Shown here: positions 39,556 to 52,484 of the stretch, piece after piece
How positions within the stretch are numbered: the stretch's first letter is position 1
How the letters are laid out: every line of letters begins with the position of its first letter
Source: Paralvinella palmiformis
Taxonomy: Eukaryota > Annelida > Polychaeta > Terebellida > Alvinellidae
Assembly: GCA_025642065.1 (NCBI GenBank)
Contig: JAODUP010000925.1
Span: 1-64,000 of the forward strand
Length of the DNA: 64,000 nt
Direction of reading: 5' to 3'
Position numbers and translations under genes: made by a program
The notes under the pieces: generated by a model
Databases searched by the model: none
Told to the model about the DNA's origin: nothing
Seen by the model: the letters and a program-made list of their open reading frames with translations, nothing else

Positions 39556-40740
39556 CATTTGATATTATAGTATTTATCATGATGTCATGGAGGTGAGCTA
39601 ATAGAAACACCATTATTAGACTATATCTTATTTGAGATATAGAGACCCACACAAAGGTTTGTTACATCCAAAACCCATTATAATGAATGCTTTATCAGAT
39701 AAAATTATAACCATTTTGTGTCTATTTTGATAATAACTAAGTATAATATTGATGACGGTATTTCATCATTGCATAATGGCGTAAAGTATATTTCTAGGAA
39801 TAACTTCTAGTTATAAATATATTTAGGAATAATAATTGACAATCACGTTTTTAACATGAAATCGCATAGTCATATATTTTATTGAAATATTTTCAGCTCA
39901 TATACATAATACTATAATAATAATTATTTGCCAAACGATCACTAAATGAAAAACATATTCTGAATGAGGATATACACTTTAAATAAATAGTAACCACGTG
40001 TGTGCTGCCAGTTTATATTTATACACATCAGGTAATAAATAATTTGTATAGGAATATTGAGATCATATTTATATCTTTATTCCTGTGATAATTATTTCTT
40101 CTCAAGCATACATGCTTTTTAGTAAATTATTTATGTACATGTAAAAGTCTCTATACGTGTATGTACAAAATAAATAATTATATGATGCTTATATCAGTAG
40201 ACACACAACCAAAATATAAGTGGTGATGCTACTTGATAATTCATAATTTCAGGGTTATATATATATATCACGTGATTTCTATATTTAAATGTTATAATTG
40301 TATTTTTACCATCATTCTGAAAGTATTTATATTTATTTAGAAATATTTCAATATCATGCTATCAAATTATAACATTATATTTTATGCAAATTATTATACA
40401 ACACCTGAAAATTATAATACTGTATAGCTCAAAGTGTAGTGGATGATCAAACCAAGAAAAATTTAACATTTGATTACTGAGTTATTTTATTTTAGAGTAA
40501 TACAATTAATAAAAGTAGGTGCATTTAAATACACTTGTTTTGTATAATTCATTACATTGTTTTAGGTTTACAAAGTGCATTTAAAGTCGTTAAATGATTA
40601 TTCCTCTTTTTGTATGAATACATTTATATTGATTTCCTTAAAACGTTGCCATATACACTAGGCTGTTGTTTACAATATTTACTACAACATGAGCACAATT
40701 ATAGCACATACCAGGTCTTTTCAAGTAGAATGACAATGAC
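38990..40740. other. AT-rich sequence with (TA)n
   Basis: TA run at 39517-39555. No gene or dispersed repeat recognised. Confidence 0.5.
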
Positions 40741-40743
40741 CAG

Positions 40744-41067
40744 CCTTCTGGTAAGCCGTCAGTAAGTCAACAACTACATCACGACAACGCCCATCCCTCT
40801 CTTCGCACCTGATCCAGGAGTTCTTAGACTCAGATTCACCAAGCTCCCCACTGTCCAGAAATGGCTGATTATTATTTGTGGCTGTTCGATAAGCTGAAGA
40901 TGCCGCTGAAAGGATCCCGATGTGAGGCCTGAAAGGATTTCATGACGATTACGAAGGCATAACTGAAAGCCATTCAAAAACAGGACTTTCTGAAATGTTT
41001 CCATCAATACAAATACCTCTGAACTAAGCGTGTAGAGTGACAAGGGACATAATTTGAAGTAGTCTAG
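40744..41067 (+). pseudogene. Mariner-like transposase, C-terminal half, dead
   Basis: One plus-strand frame reads, with stops, LHHDNAHPSLRT (40774-40809), then ADYYLWLFDKLKMPLKGSR (about 40864-40920), then LKAIQKQDFLKCF and finally GT-stop-FEVV to a stop at 41065-41067. These match the mariner order: HHDNA-PH, the (P/A)-D-F/Y-LFPKLK segment with the last catalytic Asp (40867-40869), LKGxRF, LKAI-K-DF-CF and G-YFEGD. The two Asp residues are 27 residues apart instead of 34, so sequence between them is deleted; part of that stretch (REFL-like QEFLDSDSP) is in another frame. At least seven in-frame stops, mostly TGA or TAA, show decay. The N-terminal DNA-binding part and both inverted repeats were not found. 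Confidence 0.75.
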
Positions 41068-41069
41068 AG

Positions 41070-41199
41070 TTGGAATCCCAAGATTAAGCTACTCTTTCCC
41101 CTATCTAAGATGTGATATGCTTTGAACCGACCTCATACCTACATACTGACAAACTTTATATAATATACATACATACATATTTATATATATATATATATT

Positions 41200-41230
<31 letters not shown>

Positions 41231-41325
41231 TTACATGAAGCTAATTTCCACGTATCCTCGAAGTAATCTCTGTACAAATAACATCAAAGCGTAACGTTAT
41301 GTTTTAATCAGGACGTCGCGGTTTC
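41070..41325. other. AT-rich sequence with TA/ATT tract
   Basis: TA then ATT at about 41184-41236. Nothing else recognised. Confidence 0.6.
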
Positions 41326-41329
41326 TAAG

Positions 41330-41457
41330 TAATGCCCGCGCGTGCATACGCACGAACACACACACGCACGCACGCACACGCACGCACACGCACGCACACG
41401 CACACACACACACACGCACACACACATACACACACACACATACACACACACAAACAT

Positions 41458-41521
<64 letters not shown>
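41330..41521. repeat. (ACGC)n, (CA)n, (TA)n compound microsatellite
   Basis: GCACGCAC and ACGCAC units give way to CA and then to TA. The Thr/His/Ala and Tyr/Ile frames are artefacts. Confidence 0.95.
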
Positions 41522-41524
<3 letters not shown>

Positions 41525-42870
41525 GACAGTCAGACTAATATATAGATAAACAGACAGACAGATGGTAAAGTGGGTGCACGTATATGTGTAAAATGAGATG
41601 TCACATCAGTAAAATAGAAAATCAGGCTTGTCTTGATTAGTATATGTCGTTTTACGGACTTCTTTTTAATATTGATTTGGGTATAAAAACACACAGTTTC
41701 TAACTAACCTTGTTATACAGCACAGACTTGACATAACTAACTAAGTAGCTGCAGGAAACAAACTGCCCAAACTAAAACAACTCAACTATCATGTTTCTGT
41801 GTCTCGATGACTCTAATTCGATGTTTGGTCTATGACTTCTTTGTTAACATGATAATAATTACCTATACTTTGTTAAGCTTCAAACCATTTTCCTAGCCTT
41901 GGGATCACTATCTAAATATTATGTGTGAAAGAAGCCTTAAATTGCTGCAATTAATATAAATTGTATTTAAAAATTAAATTAGGCGACTATATTACATGCT
42001 TATAAAATTTCATTACAATGTGCTCATTAAATATCATGACTCTCGATACATTCTCTTAACAACATGAAATAAGATACATGCATTTATCAATAATAAGTAA
42101 TTATACTATTTATCAAATGTTGTTTAACATCTTTGTGCACCTCTCCAAACACTAAAGGACTTATCCAGAAAATACGCCTAAACACCCGCTGTGAGCTATG
42201 TGACCTTTTGCAACGCAAACGTGTCCATCTGTTCAGGGGGATATTTCTAGCAAAAGACCAAGTGAATAATGTTATTTAATCGTTTCTGGCGAAATAAAAA
42301 AGCATAACTTCACAATCATTTATGTTTTAATGTTTTTCCACTTTATTGAGGATCAAGTCACGGAACCCATTCATTGAGCTACTTTTGCCAGAATATTGGC
42401 CACACATGAAGTTATTAGGCATCAGTCGTGTGTCAATCCTGTGGTCAGCTGACTGATAGATAAGAGTTTGTAAATGTATCAGGATTATCCCTTCCAATAA
42501 ATACAGTCATGAGTTTCTACCTAGGAAATATCAGCTCCTTGAAGCATGAAGTATGTAGATCGCTTGGCGTAATTTACCAACGATTTATAAACGTAATTAA
42601 AGTATAGTGCCAAGGTTGAAGCTCTACATTATAAATCTGTTGACTGTTGAGTTTCCATTGTTTTGTTATTAAGCAATTAAATTAATCTCTCTATTCTCTC
42701 CAAGAACACTTCAATTATTGCTACTGTAGACCAACTCCTTAAGCTTTACCATTCTATAGAAAGCTGCAGGAAAGAGTCCAGTCCTAATAATGTATAATAC
42801 AATTGCTACAACTGGCGCCAGTGGGAAGACAGCAAACTATTGCTATGCTGATCCCCCAAATTTCATTAAA
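41525..42870. other. AT-rich sequence without a gene
   Basis: Nothing firmly recognised. ACAACTGGCGCCAGTGGGAA near 42808-42827 resembles the primer-binding region of some LTR retrotransposons, but no LTR or gag was found around it. Confidence 0.45.

Positions 42871-42929
<59 letters not shown>
42871..42929. repeat. (TA)n microsatellite
   Basis: About 58 bases of TA. Confidence 0.95.
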
Positions 42930-42930
<1 letters not shown>

Positions 42931-43223
42931 CTTTTCTTAACTATTAATGTAATTGCCACAGCATGTTCTACATTAAATGATATATATTTGTATGTATTAC
43001 TTAACTTTTACTTTAATTCTAATATTGTAGAATTTGGAAATAAATCATTCATTTATTCGTTCATACATCTAAATGTGCTGCCTTTGTAGGCAATAAATTG
43101 AAAAGACAGAATTATGTGTTTTGTTCTTTTTGGCTCTACCTTGGACTATAATAAATCTTTCACCATAGAATACAGAAATTGCACTAAACGATCTGATAGT
43201 GTTTAATACAGAATGCGATGCCA

Positions 43224-44057
43224 TCAACTGTCTAGCTTCAGCTGTTCTCGTTTTCTAATACCCGCTACAGTCTCGACTATAATCTCTGTTTTGTTTATCG
43301 CTGGTATTATACAGAAAAAGGTGGGTTCCACAACTATTTTTTCAATCTTCATTTTAGTTAATATTGTGGGAATCCTATATCATATAACAAATACGTTCAT
43401 TACATCAAATGGTTCCATCAGATAATTCTTGTTTAATTCTCTTCCAAGAACACGACTTCTATGCTGTAGTAATTCTGCCAAATGTATTTCTTCCATTGAG
43501 AGATTTGGTTTGATTCTTTTTTCAATCAACAATCTGATATTTTTAGTTATTCTAATGGCCGAGACTTATTGTTGCCGTCAATCTGATAAACGAATAGACT
43601 CTAATTTCCAGAAGAAATGATGATACCTTCTATACTCTTTGGCCAATTCAATTCAAGATACATTTCTGTAATATCACTTATAGCCGTAATGGGATTTTTC
43701 TAAATTTCATGAATATGCCTACCTCAAATAGATTATTCTTTGACTTTGAACATAGCTCTATTACATCACTCAATCATATTTTATAAACGTTTCAAGGAAA
43801 TTGAACGTATAACAGTTTCACAATCCATGAGTACACTATCTGTTCAATGACGATGCTGCAATATCTATTCTTTAGCATTTGCGAATTTGTTGTGTTCCAT
43901 AATCTTTTCTTTTTGAGCATCTATACCAATATTTTGTCTCTCCAGTAATCCATTTTCTAAGAACTTCCACGTTCTCTAATTTATTATTCTCATGTATCAA
44001 TCTTTGATCTATGACTCGATATAAAGTGAGCCATAACCTAATTCTTCTTCTATATTT
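43224..44057 (-). pseudogene. Unrecognised decayed coding-like sequence
   Basis: The minus strand is open for 113 codons (43224-43565) with a single TGA (43380-43382), and for 61 codons at 43872-44057, unusually long for DNA this AT-rich. The residues look protein-like: RLLIEKRIKPNLSMEEIHLA and, further upstream, NVEVLRKWITGETKYWYRC followed by SKRKDYG. The latter faintly recalls a FLYWCH zinc finger (YW-C-KR) but lacks its other ligands. A related string (TLYR...KLE...KYYYIR) appears at 51560-51710. Frames at 43213-43620 on the plus strand are probably its hydrophobic shadows. Function unknown; a dead transposon or exon is likely. Confidence 0.35.
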
Positions 44058-44059
44058 TC

Positions 44060-45685
44060 ATCTTTATTTATACTACAACAACATTTACTATGTCTGATTA
44101 TTATTTTCTGATATCTCGTGGTATCATCAGACGGAATTAGTAAATCCTCTTTATTCCAGGTCAGTTTTTAGTATTCACTGTCATCTTTGTTTAGTGTAGT
44201 AGCTGTTTAATTGTTTAGTGTAGTAGCTGTTTAATTGCTGAATGTCTCAGATAGCTCTCAGGTCTTCGTCAATTAAATGATCACTCAATTTCATTCACCA
44301 TTTCTGAACTCTTTTCTCGATCCCTGAAATGTAATCTTACTAACAAAAATGACTAAGTGATCTATTTATAATTACTTTATTCATATGCTGATTCTGAATG
44401 CCTCATATTTAAAAAATGGTCGCAGCTGCCCTTTATTTAGATACCCTCATAATTACAGTAACATTAACTTGGCTGTTGATGGTATTTTGTCAAAATACAA
44501 AACTTCTCCAACATAAATATTTACTGTCATCTCTAGAAAATAGCAGGATGGTCATACTCCTTAATCTAAAATAAATCATGTTCTGCAATCTCTGTTTGGA
44601 TGGTATTTCTGTGTTGATTTCTGATGTTTTTCAAGATGAATCCTGAACTGTTGACTTCTAGCTATCTTAGAAACTATCCTTCTATTATCTCAACCTATAT
44701 ATCTTGTTATCTTCCAGGATGCCCACTGCACTGTGATGGTCAGACTTTTCATGATAAATAACACGTCGATTTATCTAACGTTTGGGTTTAAATGATACAT
44801 ATTATAGATAACTTTTATTATCTGAGTTAATATCCTAGTATTAATTGTCTCTATTCTGTGCAGTTCATATTTCATGTTTTAGTTTAGCAATTTCTTCTTA
44901 TATTTGATTTGTATAAACATTATCAATGAATCTGAAAATATTTCCTTATATAATTATCATAATATTCATAATATATATGTTCTAATTTTGTAAGTTTTTC
45001 TCAAATATCAAACACCTCTTTCTATTTAGTAACTATTTATTTTTGACTAAAATATTCAGTTGATGACCGATTCTAATCAATTATAGTTTTCTCAATTATG
45101 AAATCCTTATTAAGTCATTCCACTATACGTGATATATAAAATGGCTTCTTTGTATAACTCAAATAGCAGCTGGATGTTTATAATGCAATCTACGTTCTGA
45201 ACATAATCAAAGTAGAGAAATAATCCCTTTTAGTTATTCGCAGTCATTATAAAGTTTATGTTGCCTGACTACATTTTAATATACATCAAGCGAGGAGGTT
45301 TCCATGTTATCCTATCTATAATGGTCTTTCTTCTTCTTTTCTATAGTTTTCCACTCGCTAATTATTACTGATCATGGAAAACACATGACATATATACCAA
45401 ACAACACACAGACAATGGGTTATTATTAGATAATTGTAATTAATAATTAATATATCGAATAAGTGGTTGCGTATTATCGAAATCGTCATCTAGTGATGTA
45501 CTACTCTAGTTTACGATGTCATTGTTATATTTATATTTTCAGTATTTATTATAAGGTTAAAAAATTTAAATAATGAGTTATTTATAATTAACCATATTTG
45601 TTGACGTAATATCGTTGACGTAATGCTGTATGAGCTGAATTAGATAGAATATGATTAATTTGTTTATCGGTTGCCAATAGTGTAT
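44060..45685. other. AT-rich sequence with a 24-bp tandem duplication
   Basis: TTGTTTAGTGTAGTAGCTGT plus TTAA is present twice, perfectly, at 44187-44210 and 44211-44234. The sequence is pyrimidine-biased on plus and may continue the decayed element next to it. No gene recognised. Confidence 0.45.
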
Positions 45686-45689
45686 TAAT

Positions 45690-46030
45690 TAAATTGTGAC
45701 TGTCTTGACAACTCGCTGCTGAAGATGTGATGTTTAATGCTTTTAGAAGAAGAATATTATTGCTCAATCTGCAAAGTTTTAGTACTGATACTTGAAGACA
45801 GGAGTAATTGAAGTAAAGAGTGTATAAGGTATTGCTTTGACGATAAAATAACTATAAATAGAAATACTTAGGCAGTTCACATAAACAGTCTGACGTCTAG
45901 CTGCGGTGTGTACTCTCAGACACCACGATTCGGTGTTTGAAGTTTTGTTACATAGCAACTTAAGGACTAACGAGATAGCACACATATCCTAGCTTGAACA
46001 ATTTGTTATATCTTTGTAGTACCTGATGAA
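45690..46030 (+). mobile_element. Repeat family A, highly diverged copy
   Basis: GAAGACAG, then GGTATTGCTTTGA, then ACTATAAATAG (TATA at 45853-45860), GTCTGACGTC, CTCAGACACCACGATTCGGTG and AACTTAAGGACTAACGAGA line up in order with 275-490 of copy 1. It fades out after about 46030 before the 3' core. Its retention of the TATA box despite heavy divergence is notable. Confidence 0.55.
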
Positions 46031-46184
46031 TCGTTCAGAGCTTGATTAAATGTTTATCTATGCCAGTAGATTATTCCACATTGCTAAATACATGGTGCCA
46101 AGATACAGGATTAATTGTAGAATTATAAAGCATAAATAATAAACAGACGAACACCCCCAAATTATATATTAATATTGCTTTCTT

Positions 46185-46717
<533 letters not shown>

Positions 46718-46726
46718 CTGTGTGAT

Positions 46727-47060
46727 CGAAACATGAAGAAATAATATGAAAACTAAGGTAATATTCTGATTGCCAATCAAGAATAGTGATGTTCCATATT
46801 ACTGTTTTCTGTTGTATAATCATAATATTTATGGTCTATTATCTATTATATTCTCTTTAATTCGAGGATTCTCATTACCTTAAAATGTTCTGCAGATAAT
46901 AACATTTCTCTAACATAATACCAGGATGAAGATAATTACCTACTGAATCACCACCGAGAAGGTGAATGATTTTCTTCATTAATCAATGTTTGATATGGCT
47001 AAAATACACTGACACTAACTTGTTGGCCAAGTGAAGCCACATTTTAATCTCGACAAAACA
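46727..47060. repeat. Dispersed block H, left copy
   Basis: CATTCTGATTGCCAATCA-type sequence, TTTATGG-CTAT-ATCTATTATATTCTC and CACTAACTTGTTGGC recur in the same order at 60650-61260. Divergence is clear but alignment runs over about 300 bases. No coding potential. Confidence 0.65.
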
Positions 47061-47339
47061 TCTTGTTAGAAGCTGTTAACCTCAATAATAACAACTTACA
47101 TATGAAAAGGATAAACTTTACATATTATTTGTTAACGTAAGATATAATAGAATAATAGCACAATGTCAAAATTAAGCCTTTTTTCTGTGCACGTTTCTGA
47201 TTGTTCAGTATATTAACTACGTCTATGGATATCTGTGACATAACTAAATGTCACTCCTATCAGAAGTGGCGCAATTCAAATGCGTTTATTTCCAAAATAA
47301 TTATGTTTATTTGTTCATTATGTGCGCTCCTGTGTGTTG

Positions 47340-47565
47340 GGTTGAATCAGTCAGTCAGTCAGTCAGTCAGTCAGTTATTCAGTCAGTAGGTCAGTTAGTC
47401 AGTCAGTCAGTCAGTCAGCGTTTAATTAGTATCGGTGCTGGTTACACATGGTAACTATGATTATTCCCTAGGGAAATGATACAATCAGATAACATTTCTC
47501 ATAGACACACGTCAAACTAGTATTTGAATCTAAATCTAATAATCTTACGTCTACAAATCAAAAGT
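47340..47565. repeat. (CAGT)n tract with dispersed block G, left copy
   Basis: CAGT repeats (47345-47420) are followed by TTTAATTAGTATCGGTGCTGG, TACACATGGTA, AGGGAAATGATACAATCAGAT and CAAACTAGTATTTGAATCTAA. The same series follows a CAGT tract at 62780-62980. The combination of tetranucleotide tail and body suggests a SINE-like element read from its 3' end; ATTTGAATCTAA is a possible decayed B box on the minus strand. Confidence 0.6.
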
Positions 47566-50335
47566 TAACTCTATATAAAGGTATGTTGAAATTTACCTTT
47601 ATTCATAAATAACATTCCGTCAACATTGTCTTCGTTTTTAATAATTGATTCTACTTTTCCTATTTATTTAACAATTATTTCGATGATTAATTTAATCACA
47701 TTTCACTCTATTCTTGAACCAACTCATCTGGTGTGAGAGCTGATACAGTAACTCCTGATCTCAAAGTTGATTAAATATCTAGCCATGTGTACATCCGGAG
47801 AAAACGCCTTATCTCAGGTGAGTTCGCTGCCATTATCGTTTTTATATGAAATTTGTAACTAACCCACATACATCAAACTATTACAAACATCTCTTTCATA
47901 TTTACCTCACCATCACCATACATCACAGAATGAAAACAATCAATTTTTAATGATACTGATAAATATAATCATTTCAGTAAGTGCGTTAAAACATCTAATA
48001 CAATATTTTATAATGTTTGGTGAGAGCATCACGTGCAACTGAAATATTAGCACACAGTAAGCTTTCACTACCTGTCAGTTTGTAATTTAATTCGCTAAAA
48101 ACATAATATGAATTATGGTGAAAATTGAAGTATTATAATAATATGAATCTTATTTACTTTGAAAACTTTCACTTCATGCGGTATCATCAAGTACTGACAG
48201 TTACACTCAGATGACCTCACACCTTACTTCTTTATTAAATCAAAGTTATTATTGTTCTATATCTCTAAGACCTCCTGGATTATAACAAATAAACATCAAT
48301 ATTGTCATAATGATGTATAGCCTGAGATGTTAATGATGATCAATCACTTTAAAGGACATTATCCTGACAAGATCATGATTTATTTCTTGGGTTAAGACAA
48401 CAAAAACATCTTTATTTATATAATTATTAATAAAGTATTCTCTCCTCTCTTCTCTTTCGTCATTAAAACGTAACAATACCCCGAATAAAGACAAAAACAT
48501 TGTCTTTATGGGAGTTAACTAGGTCAGATAATTATCTATGTTTTGATTGTTTTATATAGCCAACAATTTGTTTGTATTGATATCTAGAACATCAATGGCG
48601 AGTTGAAGAAATGGATATTTAAAACTCTTGTATGGGAATAATTGAATGTCGTTTTTCGATAGTTTATTTAATACTTGGATTAAAATAGAAAACGATAATA
48701 TAATTGATAGCATAATTAGGATACATCTTCACTTGGTGTCAGCTAATATGCGGTCAGACAATGTAAATTAGATAACAGCGGCGAATACCTGGAATGAAAT
48801 ACGGCTGTACTTTGATTAAGCATGAGATCCAATGTGATATATGACTTATATACTTAGACGAGATTTTTCGGTAGTTTGAAAATGTGAAACAGTAATGTCT
48901 ATTACAGGGCGTTATGTTATCAGGAAGTGAATGATATTCAGTGTAATCACATCATTTTCTGGCAGGTAGCCTCTCGATCTTACCTAGAAGCCAAAACTAA
49001 CCATCTAATCACTGACTAATGATGTGTTATTGTGCTTATTGATATATCTCAACTCCATCAGACGTCTTGAGCTCTTATCACAGCGCAATGTTTCTTAGAA
49101 TGCGAGTGTGTATATATATCATCACCTATCTCCAGCTGAGTATTATGAGTTTCATCGTTTTTGTTTATAGCATATTCTTTATATATGTATATTGCTGATC
49201 CTGTTCTTCCATTAACGATAATAGAAATATATGACGGAAATATATAACATACATCTTCCTGTCATATGTCTCATATAGAATCTACATAATTTACTACTTA
49301 ATAAGAAATCAGCTCTATCATCTCTGTTATCGGCAACATCAGCTTGTAACAATCCAAATTAGCATCCTTCTTTGTGGTAAATTATTACTTAAAGTTTATC
49401 AAAGCAGAAATCCTGATATGTGTTTAAGGTACGGCCAAATTATATAATCGAAATGTCATTGTTATGTCCAAAAACACATTATTCATTTAGAATTATAAGT
49501 AAACTATTTAGTTTATATAAAAGACCAAGCATCATATACACTCTATGTAATGTATAATAATAATATATAGCATGCTTGGCTTTGCTCCTACAGCCACGAT
49601 GTGTAGAAGGTATATTAGCAATACCAGCCCTTCTAATACACATGTAAACATTTTTATCCATCCACGTGTTTCTCTGCTTCAGACATAATCCAACATCCAT
49701 TAGCTCAACTCTATCTATGTCGTTCTCATCACACAGAGACCATCCTAAAATATTGCACTACCAGAAACCAATCATAGGAACAGCAACAATCATTGAAATA
49801 ACATCTCTGTAGGTCCCGTGCCTGAGTCAATAAGGCTAAAATAGCTCAACAATGAAGTGTTGTTTATATATATATGAGTCTGTCTGTTCATCAGCTCATG
49901 GAAGCAAGCTCTTTGCTAACCCGATAAACAATACAGGCTGAAATGGCCGGTTAATATTTCCTATGATAGGTAGCTAGGTCTAACAATACTTATTCTCTTC
50001 AATCCAGAAGATTTGCCAAAGTGAACAACATATTTACCACACAACTAGGTTTAGCTGAAATCCCAGTTGTGAGTATAGGTCAATAGGTCATTCAGATGTC
50101 TGGCCAATTGAATAATGTCTCAAAGCTGATGCTAGATATGCATCAAAAATTAGAAAACGTCAATTTTACTCACAAAGAAATTCCTTTTAATAACAATATC
50201 TATTACAACTGGTACATTCAGACAACTATAAGTAGCCACCTGATTCTAACTTCATAAAATTACAAGCTTTTCTCCCCAGAACACATCACACGTAGTCGTA
50301 TTAAATTATGTTGATATATGTACATGTAAACATAC
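47566..50335. other. AT-rich sequence without a gene
   Basis: 49117-49225 (ATCATCACCTATCTCCAGCTG onwards) is an inverted relative of 55075-55190. The 73-codon minus frame at 49479-49700 has no domain. Nothing else recognised. Confidence 0.45.
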
Positions 50336-50337
50336 GG

Positions 50338-50409
50338 ACATACATACATACATACATACATACGTACATACATATATACATACATACATACATACATAGA
50401 TAAACATAT

Positions 50410-50486
<77 letters not shown>
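50338..50486. repeat. (CATA)n and (TA)n microsatellites
   Basis: CATA at about 50338-50400 and TA at 50411-50486. Confidence 0.95.
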
Positions 50487-50488
<2 letters not shown>

Positions 50489-50892
50489 CATAAACTAAAA
50501 GATAGAGAAACAGAAAATTAGCTAATATTGTCAACATACTAATCTAAACATTATTAGCCAATATTATGGATATAGGTAGCTACTTAAATAAACACATCTT
50601 AAAACCACTTTAAATCTCATCTTGGCGACATACATAACCAACATTATTGAAAAAGTTCCTTATATAGCTGGATGTTCATTTAAAAAAAATGATTATTAAA
50701 GTTTGAAACAAATTAAAGCATGCTTCTTGTTGTTGTTATTGATAATTGTCTGTTTTATAAAGAATTCGAAGAGAAACATCCGGTCATAAACCTTGTTTAG
50801 TCGAGATAATTATAATCACGCGAAAAATACATTTAATTCATTAGACCTGGTGGAAAAAAGGGAAACATATTATTTATGTAGTCTTTGGTCAT

Positions 50893-51035
50893 GTTACCAT
50901 TATATGGCTACTTTTGTTCACATGGCTGATGAGAATTGAAAGACGAAACAACTTTCTGACATAGCCAGGTCGGGGGTTGAACCTTGGTGTGTAGGTATGT
51001 GTGCCAAGCGCGCTACCAATTAGACCACTAAATCT
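50893..51035 (-). mobile_element. SINE-1, diverged copy
   Basis: TATGGCTACTTTTGTTCACATGG, GAAAGACGAAACAACTTTCTG, then B-box GGGGGTTGAACCTTGG (plus strand as read) and AGACCACTAAATC at the A-box position. A piece of the body between CACATGG and GAAAGACG is missing compared with 13.5 kb. Confidence 0.6.
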
Positions 51036-51498
51036 CTATAGACCTTGGTTCCAATTAGTTTGTTGTGTAACCAGTTTAGTCAGACTATTGTTTACTATGA
51101 CTTGAGTTATTTAGCCTGAAACTAGTCATAACTAAGAGATATAGTCGATACGGGTCTTTCACGCGAAACAAATCTCAATAAACACCGGTATTAGCCAGGT
51201 ACGATCCCACAACCCGGAGATTTATACTGCTTGCGGTTCAATATGGATGCAAAGATCTATATTGTTATGATTGAAGGGATTAGTGTGGGATACAAATCAA
51301 GGTATAGAGGAATATCTGACTCTTTGGAGCTCATTACGATTTGAGAATTGCGGAAGTTTTCATAAATATAAACACGTCAGCTGTTGCTAAAGCTACTTAC
51401 AGACGACGGGTTGGTAATCCAAAAACAGATTCGTGTTATTCGAGAAAAGCTGATGTGAATAGATAAAATATATTTTAAATATGATAATACACTTATAC
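51036..51498. other. Sequence without a gene, possible tRNA-like remnant
   Basis: GGTACGATCCCACAACCCGG at about 51198-51217 could be the decayed T-arm of another SINE head on the minus strand. Nothing else recognised. Confidence 0.35.
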
Positions 51499-51499
51499 G

Positions 51500-52480
51500 G
51501 TGAACTCATCAAATCCAATGACAAAGCATATGAAAATGTCGACTGCACAGAACAGAGCCCAAGAATATCTTGATACTTTATATAGAACCAAGTCTTGGAT
51601 AAATAGATATGTTGTGTATCACAGTAAATTGGAGATAAGGAAGATAGAAAGTGACATGTTGAATAAACGAAACAAATACTACTACATCAGGTCATACAAC
51701 GAAGACACAGATTGATCAAGATAATGACGTCACCAGATAAAATGTAATCTTTGATCAAACATGTTCCCAGGTACAGACAGACAGTAAATCGTCTCCCATT
51801 ATGCATACAAATCAAAACAATACTAACGCTTCAGGATTCACAGAGAAAAGATTTATAAATATCTAAAGAAATAACCTACGAATAGATATCATAGAACGTT
51901 ACAAGACTAGCCTTGTATATAGAAAAGAATTCAAACCAATAAGATACAAACTTGTCAAAGAGTTAGTGAAATGTGCGGACATATTTGAAACAGGTATGGA
52001 CAGAGAAGAATAATTAAAAAATTGTCACTTATCATGAAATAACAGAATAATTCTTTTGGAGTGATATTCACCCAATATCACATATATCACACCAGAATAA
52101 CAGAATGGAGACTGCGGTGTTTATTAGAAAGTAGATTAACTGAGAAGCAGAATACCAAATATCGGCTGCTGGAACAGTAAGAGGTAGGAACCACTACAAA
52201 GTTGCAGATGCTCAAAATTGGATATATGTACCACATCATCCCGATAACACAGATAATATAAGAATATATAAGGTATGTGGTGAAATGTATAAGGTCTGAA
52301 ACTGTGATTGTTTCTAACAACTAAATGTATTTTAGAAATAGAACGTTGTATTTGACCAAATGTTTTGTTTCTGGTGCAAGATATTCTGGAACAAAGTGAT
52401 CCCGTTAATGAGTCTGTGGTTTGGGCCACCGAAGGAAAGACAAACTTAAGGAAACAAAAGGAGTAATATATCACTGTGGT
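51500..52480 (+). pseudogene. Unrecognised decayed coding-like sequence
   Basis: Several plus-strand frames look protein-like in succession: a 71-codon frame at 51500-51715 with YLDTLYRTKSWINRY and KYYYIR; FKPIRYKLVKELVKCADIF near 51940; TVRGRNHYKVADAQNWIYVP then HHPDNTDNIRIYK near 52165-52275; and ILEQSDPVNESVVWATEG near 52380-52435. They lie in different frames with stops between them. The first resembles the minus-strand segment at 43.9-44.05 kb, and HHPDN recalls the HNHPPD of FLYWCH domains found in MULE transposases. That link is weak. I regard it as the wreck of an unidentified transposon or gene. Confidence 0.35.
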
Positions 52481-52484
52481 ATGT

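Noticed and set aside
40774..41043. 89-codon minus-strand gene
   Set aside because: It is the antisense shadow of the mariner transposase relic on the plus strand.
43213..43620. Two small plus-strand membrane proteins
   Set aside because: The hydrophobic residues arise from reading the complement of a charged, Lys/Glu-rich minus-strand frame; no start context or family supports them.
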